From Acidobacteriota bacterium (GTDB taxonomy: Bacteria > Acidobacteriota > UBA4820 > DSQY01), in the NCBI GenBank assembly GCA_021813555.1, contig JAKAKG010000185.1, forward strand, positions 1 to 37,229: DNA of 37,229 nucleotides. The letters are read 5' to 3'. Made by a program: the position numbers and the translations under genes. Below are positions 17,393 through 25,525 of this stretch, piece after piece (within the stretch, counting starts at the first letter, position 1; each line of letters begins with the position of its first letter). Below the pieces are notes generated by a model. The model made no database searches, was not told the DNA's origin, and worked only from the letters and a program-made list of their open reading frames with translations.

Positions 17393-19129
17393 ATGGCGAC
17401 GAATTCCAAGGACACATCGCAGCCTTCAGACGCTGGCGTGAGCCGCCGGAACTTCTTGAAGAAGAGCGGGGCCGCCCTGGCCTCGGGGCTCGCCCTGCCC
17501 TCCCTCCCGGCCCTGGCGGGCGGGGAGGCGGACGGGGACAGGGAGGAGGGCTCGGCCCCTGAGCGCGTCTCGCACCACTCCTGGAAGCGTCCGAATCTGC
17601 TCATCCTCATCACGGACCAGGAGCGCTATCCTCAACACTGGCCCGAGGGCTGGGCGGACGCCCATCTGCCCCACCGCAAGAGGCTTTCCGATCACGGACT
17701 GACATTCACGCGCGCCTTCTGCGCGTCGGCCATGTGCACGCCCAGCCGCGCGACCCTGTTCACGGGCCTCTACCCGAGCGAGCACAAAGTGGATCAGACC
17801 CTGCGCTACGGGACGGGGCCGGCCGCCGTGGCGCAGCCCACGCTCCAGCCGCCCCCCACCCCTACGTCCCCCGGCCTGGAAAACATGGCCAGCATGCTCG
17901 AGGCCGCCGGGTACGACGTGCAGTACCGGGGAAAGTGGCACATCAGCAAGGACCCCTGCGGCATCCAGGAAATCGTAAGCCGGAGAGATCTCGAGCATTA
18001 CCACTTTTACGGCTGGGAGCCGCCAGAAGCGGGCGCGGACCAGAACCCCACGGGGTTCGGCGGCGGGACCACCAACTACGACGGGGCGTACGCCAAGCAG
18101 GCCGCGGACTTCCTCGCGAAGGCCAAGGCGAATTCACGGAAGCCCTTCGCGCTCATCGTTTGTCTGGTCAACCCCCACGACATCATGTCCTACCCGGGCG
18201 TCTCCGTTGAGGACGGGGGTATGGGCGGGTGGGACTCGGAAAGCTACAGCGACGTCCTTCCGTATATGGGCAAATGCAACTACAAAGGTCTCGACTTCTA
18301 CGCGTACCCCATCGATCAGATCAGTCTCCCTGAGAACATCGCCGCCGAGGGCGGCAAGCCCGCGGCGCAGGCCCAGTCCACGCAGTTCTGGGGCGACCCG
18401 AGGGTCCTTGGGCCCCTGGACACCGACCAGAAACGCCTCGAATACGTTCGCTTCTTCGCCCACCTGAACATGGTGTCGGACGGGCACATCGGCACCATCC
18501 TGGATGCCCTCGAGGCGAGGCCGTCCCTGCATATGAACACGCTGGTGCTCCGCCTGTCCGACCACGGCGAGATGGGGCTCTCCCACGGCGGCATGCGTCA
18601 GAAGGCCTACAGCGCCTACGAGGAGGCGATCCACGTACCTCTCGTGATCTCCAACCCCAAGCTCTTTCCCGGGCCCGTGCAGACTCCGGCGCTCGCCTCG
18701 CTGGTAGACCTCATGCCTACCCTGGCTACCATCGCCAACGTCCCGGACCGGGCCGCGCGCACATTCCGGGGAACGGACCTCACCCCCCTCATCCTGGACG
18801 CCATCCAGCACCCGGCGGGCCCCCGCATCCCAGGCCAGGATTCGGTGCTCTTCACCACGGACGAGATCCTCGGCTCGCTTCTGACGGACGATTCAGGGCA
18901 GCCCATCGTGAAGGAGCCCAGCCACATCAGGGCTCTTCGAGAGGAGCGGTGGAAAGTGGTCATGTACTTTGACCCGTCCGGCGCCGCGGACCCGCAGTAT
19001 GAACTCTACGACCTGCTCACCGACCCCCAGGAGCAGAACAACCTGGCCTCGGCCGACCCTGAGAAACTGTCGGACATGCTGGCCAAGCTTCAGGCCAGGA
19101 TGATGGAGACCCACACCGCCCCCGTCTAG
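17393..19129 (+). CDS. Tat-exported Cys-type sulfatase
   Basis: A 578-residue sulfatase of the alkaline-phosphatase superfamily. The N-terminus has a twin-arginine signal (SRRNFLKKSGAALASGLAL), so it is exported folded. The catalytic motif is CTPSRATLFTG; Cys115 is the residue to be oxidised to formylglycine. Other superfamily residues are the metal-site aspartate in ILITDQE, RGKWHISK, and the second metal pair in LRLSDHGEMGLSHGG. Its substrate (carbohydrate, choline or aryl sulfate) cannot be read from sequence. The next gene, 52 bases on, encodes the cognate anaerobic maturase, so the two form an operon. The start is ATG behind a G-rich stretch. Confidence 0.88.
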   Translation: MATNSKDTSQPSDAGVSRRNFLKKSGAALASGLALPSLPALAGGEADGDREEGSAPERVSHHSWKRPNLLILITDQERYPQHWPEGWADAHLPHRKRLSDHGLTFTRAFCASAMCTPSRATLFTGLYPSEHKVDQTLRYGTGPAAVAQPTLQPPPTPTSPGLENMASMLEAAGYDVQYRGKWHISKDPCGIQEIVSRRDLEHYHFYGWEPPEAGADQNPTGFGGGTTNYDGAYAKQAADFLAKAKANSRKPFALIVCLVNPHDIMSYPGVSVEDGGMGGWDSESYSDVLPYMGKCNYKGLDFYAYPIDQISLPENIAAEGGKPAAQAQSTQFWGDPRVLGPLDTDQKRLEYVRFFAHLNMVSDGHIGTILDALEARPSLHMNTLVLRLSDHGEMGLSHGGMRQKAYSAYEEAIHVPLVISNPKLFPGPVQTPALASLVDLMPTLATIANVPDRAARTFRGTDLTPLILDAIQHPAGPRIPGQDSVLFTTDEILGSLLTDDSGQPIVKEPSHIRALREERWKVVMYFDPSGAADPQYELYDLLTDPQEQNNLASADPEKLSDMLAKLQARMMETHTAPV

Positions 19130-19181
19130 CCGGGCGCCAGGCGCTCGCGCGGGCCACACACCACCGAGGAAGTGACGCCCC

Positions 19182-20390
19182 ATGGCTCGACCGCGATACA
19201 GACATCCACGGCCCAACGAGGCTCCTCCGATGGCCTTCCACGTGATGGTGAAGCCGTGCGGGGCCGTCTGCAATCTCGCCTGCGAGTACTGCTTCTACCT
19301 CGCCAAAGAGGAGATCTACCCGGGCAGCAGCTTTCGTATGCCGGACGAATTGCTCGAACAGTTCACTCGTCAACACCTTAGCGCGCAGCGGTCGTCCGAA
19401 GTCACCTTCTCCTGGCAGGGCGGAGAGCCGACCCTCATGGGCCTGAACTTTTTCCGGCGCGCGATGGAACTTCAGGCCCGCCACCGAAGGCCGGGGATGC
19501 ACGTTCTCAACGCGCTCCAGACCAACGGAACGACATTGAACGGCGACTGGTGCGAGTTCTTTCGGGAGAACCGGTTCCTCGTCGGCGTCAGCCTCGACGG
19601 GCCGCGAGAGGTGCACGACGCATACCGGGTGGACAGGGGCGGCGCCCCCACCTTCGACCGCGTGATGGCGGGCATCGCGCTCCTGCAGAAGCACGGGGTC
19701 GAGTTCAACGTCCTCGCCGCCGTCCACGCCGCCAGCGCCGGGCGCGGCCTCCAGGTCTACCGCTTCCTGCGCGACGAGGTTCGGGCCCCCGTGATCCAGT
19801 TCATCCCGATCGTAGAGCGGAACGGAGCGGGGCTGACCCCGAGGTCTATCACGGGCCAACAGTACGGCGAATTCCTGATCGCCGTCTTCGACGAATGGGT
19901 GCGCCGCGACGTGGGCCGCGTGTTCGTGCAGATCTTCGACGTGGCCCTAGGGGTCTGGTTCGGCCAACCTTCGACGCTGTGCGTGTTTGCTGAAACCTGC
20001 GGCGGCGCGCTCGCCCTAGAGCACAACGGCGACCTGTTTTCCTGCGATCACTTCGTCGATCCCGGCCACAGGCTGGGCACTATCGCCCAGACCCATCTTG
20101 CGGACCTGGCCGCCTCGCCCCGGCAGAGGGCCTTCGGACTGGACAAACGTCGAACCTTACCGCGCTTCTGCCGGGACTGCTCCGTGCGGTTCATGTGCAA
20201 CGGCGGCTGCCCCAAGGACCGCATCCTCACCACATCCGACGGGGAGCCCGGCCTCAACTACCTATGCGATGGGTATAAAGCGTTCTTCACCCACGTCCGC
20301 CGCCCCATGACCCTCATGGCGGACCTGCTGAACAAGCGCGCTTCCCCCGCCGGTATCATGACCCTGCTGGGAAAATCCGTCGGGCCTTAA
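19182..20390 (+). CDS. Anaerobic sulfatase-maturating radical SAM enzyme (anSME)
   Basis: This enzyme converts the active-site Cys or Ser of a sulfatase to formylglycine without oxygen, using SAM and iron-sulfur clusters. The radical SAM motif CX3CX2C is CNLACEYC (Cys30, 34, 37), set in the family phrase KPCGAVCNLACEYCFYLAKEE. FSWQGGEPTLMGL is the SAM-binding glycine-rich segment. The C-terminal SPASM domain supplies auxiliary-cluster cysteines in TLCVFAETCGGALALEHNGD, LFSCDHFV and CRDCSVRFMCNGGCPKDR. Length (402 residues) is normal, though the first ~18 residues look extra. GAGGAAG lies upstream of the ATG. It acts in the cytoplasm before Tat export of the neighbouring sulfatase, which its position supports. 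Confidence 0.92.
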   Translation: MARPRYRHPRPNEAPPMAFHVMVKPCGAVCNLACEYCFYLAKEEIYPGSSFRMPDELLEQFTRQHLSAQRSSEVTFSWQGGEPTLMGLNFFRRAMELQARHRRPGMHVLNALQTNGTTLNGDWCEFFRENRFLVGVSLDGPREVHDAYRVDRGGAPTFDRVMAGIALLQKHGVEFNVLAAVHAASAGRGLQVYRFLRDEVRAPVIQFIPIVERNGAGLTPRSITGQQYGEFLIAVFDEWVRRDVGRVFVQIFDVALGVWFGQPSTLCVFAETCGGALALEHNGDLFSCDHFVDPGHRLGTIAQTHLADLAASPRQRAFGLDKRRTLPRFCRDCSVRFMCNGGCPKDRILTTSDGEPGLNYLCDGYKAFFTHVRRPMTLMADLLNKRASPAGIMTLLGKSVGP

Positions 20391-20426
20391 CCGGAGAAGT
20401 CAGCCCCATGTCCGAACCGTAGAAAA

Positions 20427-20450
20427 GCCCGGCGATGTCGCCGGGCCTTT
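20427..20450 (+). terminator. Rho-independent terminator after the sulfatase/anSME operon
   Basis: GCCCGGCG-ATGT-CGCCGGGC forms a perfect 8-bp GC stem with a four-base loop, followed by CTTT. On the opposite strand the same hairpin is followed by TTTTCT, so it probably works in both directions. It would also end the convergent ppdK transcript, whose stop lies about 55 bases away. Confidence 0.8.
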
Positions 20451-20503
20451 CATATCGCAGCATGCCTGCATGGGCTCGTGAGCCCATGGACTCGTTGTTG
20501 GAC

Positions 20504-23227
20504 CTACCCCTTCAGCGCCGCCTGAGCCGCCGCGAGGCGGGCAACGGGCACGCGGTAGGGGGAGCAGGAGACGTAGTTCAGGCCGATCTGGTGGCAGAAC
20601 TCCACGGAGCTGGGCTCGCCTCCGTGTTCGCCGCAGATGCCGATCTGCTGGGTTGCGCGCGTGGCGCGGCCCTTCTGGACGGCCATCTTCATGAGCTCGC
20701 CCACCCCTTCTCTGTCGATGCGCTGGAAGGGGTCGCTAGGATAGATCTCGCGGCTCACGTATTCGCCCAGGAAGCCGCGCACGTCGTCGCGCGAGATGCC
20801 GCAGGTGGTCTGGGTGAGGTCGTTGGTGCCGAAGCTGAAGAATTCCGCATACTTGGCGATCTTATCCGCCACCACGCACGCTCTCGGCAGTTCGATCATG
20901 GTTCCCACGATGTAGTGGACCTTCACTCCTGCCTTGGCGATGACCTCATCGGCGATGCGGTGGGTCATGTCGGCGAAGATTTTCATTTCCTCTTCCGTGG
21001 CCACGATGGGGATCATGATCTCGGGTTTCACGGGAAGGCCCGCCTTGGCCACGTCGCAGGCCGCTTCCATGATGGCGCGGATCTGCATTTCGTAGATCTC
21101 AGGATAGGTCACCCCCAGGCGGCAGCCGCGGTGGCCCAGCATGGGGTTGTTCTCGTGAAGAGCCTCAATGCGCGCCTCGATCTCCGCGGGGCTGACCTTG
21201 AGCCCCTCGGCGACAGCCCTGACCTTCTCCACGAAGACTTCAGGCTTAAGCGCCTCGCGTGAAGGTAGAAATTCGTGCAGGGGTGGATCCAGGAGGCGCA
21301 CCGTCACGGGTTTGCCGTCCATGGCCTTGAAGATGCCCACGAAGTCTTCCTTTTGCATGGGGAAAAGGTAGGCGAGGGCCTTCTCTCGGTCGTCCTTGGT
21401 CTCGCTCAGGATCATGCGGCGGACGTAGTGGATGCGTTCGCCCTCGAAAAACATGTGCTCGGTTCGGCACAGGCCGATGCCCTCGGCGCCCAGCTTCACG
21501 GCCATCGCGGCCTGGCCCGGCGTGTCGGCGTTGGTCCACACCTGGAGGCGGCGGCACTTGTCGGCCCAGCCCATGAGCTTGGTGAACTGCTGGTAGTTGC
21601 GCGATTCCTCGGGTTTCATTTCGCCGTTGAGCACCTGGAGGACTTCGCTCGGCCGCGTGGAGAGCTGCCCCAGGATAACCTCGGCGGTGAAGCCGTCGAT
21701 GGAGAGCCAGTCGCCCTCCTTGACCACCTTCTCCCCCACCACCATTTGGGATTTTTCGTAATCGATGTCCAGGGCGCCGCAGCCCACGATGCAGACCTTG
21801 CCCATCTGCCGGGCCACGAGGGCCGCGTGGGATGTCATGCCGCCCATGGCCGTGAGGATGCCCTGGGCCGCGTTCATGCCGCGGATGTCCTCGGGGCTCG
21901 TAAACTTGCGCACCAGGAGGACCTTTTCTCCCTTGCCGGCCCAAATTTCCGCGTCCGCGGCGTTGAAGACCACCCGGCCCGAAGCGCCGCCGGGGCCCGC
22001 GGGCAGGCCCTTGGCGATGACCTTGCCTTCCCTGAGCGCGGTGGCTTTCGCCGCCTGGTCGAAGATGGGCGAGAGGAACGCCGCGATGCCGTCGGCTTCG
22101 GGCCGCAGCACGGCCTCCTTCTCGTCGATGAGGCCCTCTGCTTCCATGTCCACGGCCATGCGGGCGGCCGCGAAGGGGTGGCGCTTGCCCGTGCGGGTCT
22201 GGAGCATCCAGAGCTTCGTGTCCTCGATGGTAAACTCGAAGTCCTGCATGTCCCTGAAATGAGATTCCAGGCGCTTCTGGATGGTCACGAGCTGGCCGTA
22301 GGCTTCGGGCAGGATCGATTCGAGCTGGACGATGGGCCTGGGCGTCCTGATGCCCGCCACCACGTCCTCGCCCTGGGCGTTGATGAGGAACTCGCCCGTC
22401 ATGCGGTTGTCGCCCAGGGCCGGGTCGCGGGTGAATCCCACCCCCGTTCCCGAGGTCTCGCCGCGGTTGCCGAAGACCATGGTCTGCACGTTCACCGCCG
22501 TACCCCAGTCGGAGGGAATGTCGTAGAGCCTCCGGTAGGCGATGGCCCGGTCGTTCATCCACGAGCCGAACACGGCGCCGATGGCGCCCCAGAGCTGTTT
22601 CTCGGGGTCTTCCGGAAAGTCCAAACCGAGCTGTTTCTTGATCTCCGCCTTGAAAAGCTTTACCAATTTTTTGAGGTCGCCCGTGGTGAGGTCCGTGTCG
22701 TACTTCGCTCCGGCCTCGTGTTTCACCTGGTCCAGGAGGACGTCAAAGGGATCGTCGTCGGTCTTCTTGACGGGCTTGAGCCCCAGCACCACGTCCCCGT
22801 ACATGGCCACGAAGCGCCTGTACGAGTCCCACGCGAATCGCTCGTTGCCTGTGACTTTGGCAAGGCCCACAACGGTCGTATCGTTGAGGCCCAGGTTGAG
22901 GACCGTGTCCATCATGCCGGGCATGGAGGCCCTGGCCCCGGAACGAACGGAGAAAAGGAGAGGGTTTCCGGGATCACCGAAGTGGCGGCCCATGATCTTC
23001 TCCACTCCCGCCAGCGCCGTGCGCACCTGCCCTTCCAAGTCCTCGGGATAGACGCTCTTAGTCGTGTAATAGGTGCAGACTTCTGTGGTGATCGTGAAGC
23101 CGGGGGGAACCGGGATTCCCAGGTTGGTCATTTCCGCCAACCCCGCCCCCTTGCCGCCCAGAAGTTCTTTCTGCTTCCCGTTCCCTTCCGCTTTGCCTTC
23201 GCCGAAGAAATAAACCCATTTAGCCAT
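20504..23227 (-). CDS. ppdK: Pyruvate, phosphate dikinase
   Basis: This enzyme reversibly converts pyruvate, ATP and phosphate to PEP, AMP and pyrophosphate, and is common where pyrophosphate-linked glycolysis operates. All three domains are present in 907 residues. The N-terminal ATP-grasp domain starts with KELLGGKGAGLAEMTNLGIPVPPGFTI and includes SVRSGARASMPGMMDTVLNLG. The central swivelling domain has the phosphorylated histidine in GGMTSHAALVARQMGK. The C-terminal PEP/pyruvate barrel has GIGLCRTEHMFF, SFGTNDLTQTT and the catalytic cysteine in GICGEHGGEP. Length matches the family. The ATG is preceded by AAGGGGG, with an extended -10 promoter about 30 bases upstream. It shares only the N-terminal domain type with the truncated gene at the window's left edge. 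Confidence 0.96.
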   Translation of the reverse strand: MAKWVYFFGEGKAEGNGKQKELLGGKGAGLAEMTNLGIPVPPGFTITTEVCTYYTTKSVYPEDLEGQVRTALAGVEKIMGRHFGDPGNPLLFSVRSGARASMPGMMDTVLNLGLNDTTVVGLAKVTGNERFAWDSYRRFVAMYGDVVLGLKPVKKTDDDPFDVLLDQVKHEAGAKYDTDLTTGDLKKLVKLFKAEIKKQLGLDFPEDPEKQLWGAIGAVFGSWMNDRAIAYRRLYDIPSDWGTAVNVQTMVFGNRGETSGTGVGFTRDPALGDNRMTGEFLINAQGEDVVAGIRTPRPIVQLESILPEAYGQLVTIQKRLESHFRDMQDFEFTIEDTKLWMLQTRTGKRHPFAAARMAVDMEAEGLIDEKEAVLRPEADGIAAFLSPIFDQAAKATALREGKVIAKGLPAGPGGASGRVVFNAADAEIWAGKGEKVLLVRKFTSPEDIRGMNAAQGILTAMGGMTSHAALVARQMGKVCIVGCGALDIDYEKSQMVVGEKVVKEGDWLSIDGFTAEVILGQLSTRPSEVLQVLNGEMKPEESRNYQQFTKLMGWADKCRRLQVWTNADTPGQAAMAVKLGAEGIGLCRTEHMFFEGERIHYVRRMILSETKDDREKALAYLFPMQKEDFVGIFKAMDGKPVTVRLLDPPLHEFLPSREALKPEVFVEKVRAVAEGLKVSPAEIEARIEALHENNPMLGHRGCRLGVTYPEIYEMQIRAIMEAACDVAKAGLPVKPEIMIPIVATEEEMKIFADMTHRIADEVIAKAGVKVHYIVGTMIELPRACVVADKIAKYAEFFSFGTNDLTQTTCGISRDDVRGFLGEYVSREIYPSDPFQRIDREGVGELMKMAVQKGRATRATQQIGICGEHGGEPSSVEFCHQIGLNYVSCSPYRVPVARLAAAQAALKG

Positions 23228-23257
23228 GCGGTACCCCCTTAGGATGTCAAGCGAAAA

Positions 23258-23266
23258 ATTCTAACA
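23258..23266 (-). promoter_or_regulatory. Extended -10 promoter of ppdK
   Basis: On the minus strand TGTTAGAAT provides a 5/6 -10 hexamer (TAGAAT) with the TGn extension. It would start transcription about 20-25 bases before the ppdK ATG. No good -35 is visible. The rest of the 211-base recJ-ppdK gap contains small GC hairpins without T-tracts and no gene. Confidence 0.45.
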
Positions 23267-23438
23267 CATTGACACTGAACCCGTTAGGACGCGCACGGGG
23301 CGCCTCTTCCATAGGGTGAGATGGCGCGGCGTGAGCCGCGGTTCCACGACCGGCGCCGCCGTTTTGTGGCGGCCGACACACCCGTTCCGGCAGGGCGGAC
23401 TCCTTGCCGGGGCCTGAAACTTAGAACACGGGCGGGAA

Positions 23439-25103
23439 TCAGAGAATTGCGGCGATGCTGAAGTAGAAGGAAACGGGGCCAGGCCGGTGCTGGGGCGCGG
23501 GACGCCCGATGACGGTGCGCGAGGGAGCCAGCGAGGATGGGTCCATGCCTCCGGCGATGCCGTTCCAGGCGATGAACTGCACCGGCGCGCACCCGGGAAC
23601 GCCCACGTCCCAGGAGAGGTGCCCTCCCGTGAGCACTTTCTGCCCCTTCGGGCATAGGCCCTTCAGGCCCAAGTAAGGCTCGGGATTGCCGGGGCCGAAA
23701 GGGTCCAGGTGGCCCCACGCGTCCCACGCGTCGCCCAGATGCACGGGTTCGATGGGATAGAAGATCTCGGGACACGCTTCGTCGGCACCGGGCACCTTCA
23801 GGCCGCATAGGCGCCTGGCGAGGTCAGGGATATGCTCAGCCCTCACCGTAAAGCCCGCGGCACCACTGTGTCCGCCGTACCGCACCAGGAGATCGGAGGC
23901 GTGCCCCAGGAGAGCGGCCACGTTGTCGCCCTTCCAGGCGCGGCCCGAGCCCAACCCCATGTCGCCCTCCACTCCTACCACGAAGGCGCTCTTCTTGAAG
24001 GCCTCCGCCAGGCGCGCGGCCACGGGACCGATGATCCCCTTGTGCCACGAAGACGAGGCGGCGAACACCACGCGGGACGTCTCGGGCAGGAGGCGCGCCT
24101 GCTCCTCCGCCTCCTCATAGGCGACGACCTGCAGGGCCTTTCGCTGCTGGTTCAAGGCCTCAAGCTTGACTTTGAGCCGGGCGGCCAGGCCGGGGTTCCG
24201 CTCCAGCAACAAGTCCAGGACGAGACGCGCGTCTTCCATCCGTCCGGCGGCGTTGAAGCGTGGGGCCAAATGGTAGGAGATGTGATGCCCGCGCACGGGC
24301 CCGGTCTTCAAGACCCCTTCGAGAAGCTGCGCCAGTCCCGGGTTGGGCGTCGTCTCGAGGGCCAAGAATCCCAGCTTGCATATCTTTCTGTTCACGGGAG
24401 TCATGGGAACCACGTCGGCCACGGTGGCGATGGCCACGAGCCTGAGAAAGGGCTCCATGGACAGCGGCTTTCCCAAAACCACCGCCACTCCCCTGAGGAC
24501 CTGCAGGGCCACCGCCGCGCCGCACAGCTCACGGTCCGGATGGCCCTCAACCATCTTGGGGTTCACCAAGATGCACGGGGGCTGCCCCTCGTCCGAGGGA
24601 AGGTGATGATCGCTCACGATGAGATCCACCCCGGCCGCCTGCAGCCGGAGGCCTATTTCCCGCGCGTTGGTGCCGCAATCGGTGGTGAGGACCAGGGAGG
24701 CTCCCGCCTGCCGCACCGCCTCGTAGCTGGCCTCCGAAAGCCCGTAGCCCCCGTCGAATCGGGAGGGAATGAAGGCCTCCACCTTGGCTCCGAAGGAGCG
24801 GAGGCCTCCCACGAGCACGGCCGTTCCCATGAGGCCGTCCACGTCGTAGTCGCCGTGGACGATGATCTGTTCCTGCCTTGCAAGGCCCTCGGCCAGACGC
24901 CGCGCCGCGGCCTCCAACCCCGGAATGCGGAAGGGGTCGGGCCATGCCACCCCGTCTGGAACCAGAAAGGCGGACAGCTCGTCGTCGGAGCGCGGCGAGG
25001 CGCTCAGGAGCATGGCCAGAACGGGCGAAATGCCGTGTCGCGCCGCGATGGCCGCGGCCCGATCCTCCCACCCGGACGCCTCCACCCAGGCCGCACCGTT
25101 CAC
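23439..25103 (-). CDS. recJ: Single-stranded-DNA-specific exonuclease RecJ
   Basis: RecJ degrades single-stranded DNA 5' to 3' in mismatch repair, base excision repair and RecF-type recombination. The DHH-family metal motifs are clear: VHGDYDVDGLMGTAVLVGG (motif I), LTTDCGTN (motif II) and VSDHHLPSDE (motif III, the DHH). GPVRGHHISYHLAPRFNAAGR follows. The DHHA1 nucleic-acid domain ends with RYGGHSGAAGFTV. At about 555 residues it is a normal RecJ. Of two nearby GTG codons, the one at 25103 has GAGG five bases upstream, whereas the one at 25109 overlaps that site, so the shorter form is chosen. Confidence 0.93.
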   Translation of the reverse strand: MNGAAWVEASGWEDRAAAIAARHGISPVLAMLLSASPRSDDELSAFLVPDGVAWPDPFRIPGLEAAARRLAEGLARQEQIIVHGDYDVDGLMGTAVLVGGLRSFGAKVEAFIPSRFDGGYGLSEASYEAVRQAGASLVLTTDCGTNAREIGLRLQAAGVDLIVSDHHLPSDEGQPPCILVNPKMVEGHPDRELCGAAVALQVLRGVAVVLGKPLSMEPFLRLVAIATVADVVPMTPVNRKICKLGFLALETTPNPGLAQLLEGVLKTGPVRGHHISYHLAPRFNAAGRMEDARLVLDLLLERNPGLAARLKVKLEALNQQRKALQVVAYEEAEEQARLLPETSRVVFAASSSWHKGIIGPVAARLAEAFKKSAFVVGVEGDMGLGSGRAWKGDNVAALLGHASDLLVRYGGHSGAAGFTVRAEHIPDLARRLCGLKVPGADEACPEIFYPIEPVHLGDAWDAWGHLDPFGPGNPEPYLGLKGLCPKGQKVLTGGHLSWDVGVPGCAPVQFIAWNGIAGGMDPSSLAPSRTVIGRPAPQHRPGPVSFYFSIAAIL

Positions 25104-25125
25104 GGGCACCTCGTTTTCAGGCCGT

Positions 25126-25158
25126 AAAAACGCAAAGGCCGGGACCTATCATCCCGGC
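25126..25158 (-). terminator. Terminator behind tRNA-Ala, just ahead of recJ
   Basis: On the minus strand GCCGGGA-TGATAGG-TCCCGGC forms a perfect 7-bp stem, followed by CTTTGCGTTTTT. It lies about 50 bases after the tRNA CCA end and 22 bases before the recJ start. It could end the tRNA transcript or limit read-through into recJ. Confidence 0.6.
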
Positions 25159-25208
25159 TCCGCACCTCGCCCCCAAACTAGCATTTAAGGACGGACGAAA
25201 GGTTGTTT

Positions 25209-25284
25209 TGGTGGAGCTAGGGGGGATCGAACCCCCGACCTCTTGAATGCCATTCAAGCGCGCTCCCAGCTGCGCCATAGCCCC
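25209..25284 (-). tRNA. tRNA-Ala, anticodon GGC
   Basis: Read on the minus strand, the gene starts GGGGCTATGGCGCAGCTGGG and ends TAGCTCCACCA, with CCA encoded (76 nt). The anticodon arm is CTTGA-ATGGCAT-TCAAG, giving anticodon GGC for alanine GCC codons. The acceptor stem contains the G3:U70 wobble pair, the alanine identity element. The T arm GGGGGTTCGATCCCCC is perfect. Confidence 0.97.
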
Positions 25285-25296
25285 ACCAGACCGCTG

Positions 25297-25325
25297 ATTA
25301 TAGCGAAGTCTTGCCTGGCGGTCAA
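25297..25325 (-). promoter_or_regulatory. Strong sigma70-type promoter of tRNA-Ala
   Basis: On the minus strand TTGACC (25320-25325), a 17-base spacer and a perfect TATAAT (25297-25302) lie just upstream of the tRNA 5' end at 25284. This is the best match to a housekeeping promoter in the window, as expected for a stable RNA gene. Confidence 0.85.
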
Positions 25326-25423
25326 GGGCGAGAGGCGGGCGAGAGGCGGCTCTGGGCCATGGGCTATCGGCTGTCGGCCTGCCAAAACGCTACGTGAGCC
25401 CCCAGGAGGCCGCCAGCTCACGG

Positions 25424-25525
25424 CTTCCTCCTATCCCCTTCCTTCTTCACTCTTCGCTCTTCGCCCTTCCTATCCCCGGTCTCCCGGGCTTTCCGCTCCC
25501 CGCTCCCAGCTTCCTGCTCCCTTCC
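25424..25525. other. Polypyrimidine/polypurine tract after dgt
   Basis: About 100 bases are almost entirely pyrimidine on the plus strand, with short degenerate repeats such as CTCTTCGC and GCTCCC. The dgt transcript would end in a nearly pure purine 3' leader-out sequence. No gene is seen. The remaining 25326-25423 stretch, between tract and tRNA promoter, shows no gene either, only short GC-rich repeats (GCGAGAGGCGG). Confidence 0.5.

Noticed and set aside
21275-23242. 655-residue ORF antisense to ppdK
   Set aside because: High-GC shadow frame; composition is Gly/His/Arg/Leu-rich with no recognisable motif, while ppdK on the other strand has all domain signatures.
23832-25127. 431-residue ORF antisense to recJ
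   Set aside because: Shadow of a clear recJ gene; low-complexity His/Gly-rich translation without family features.
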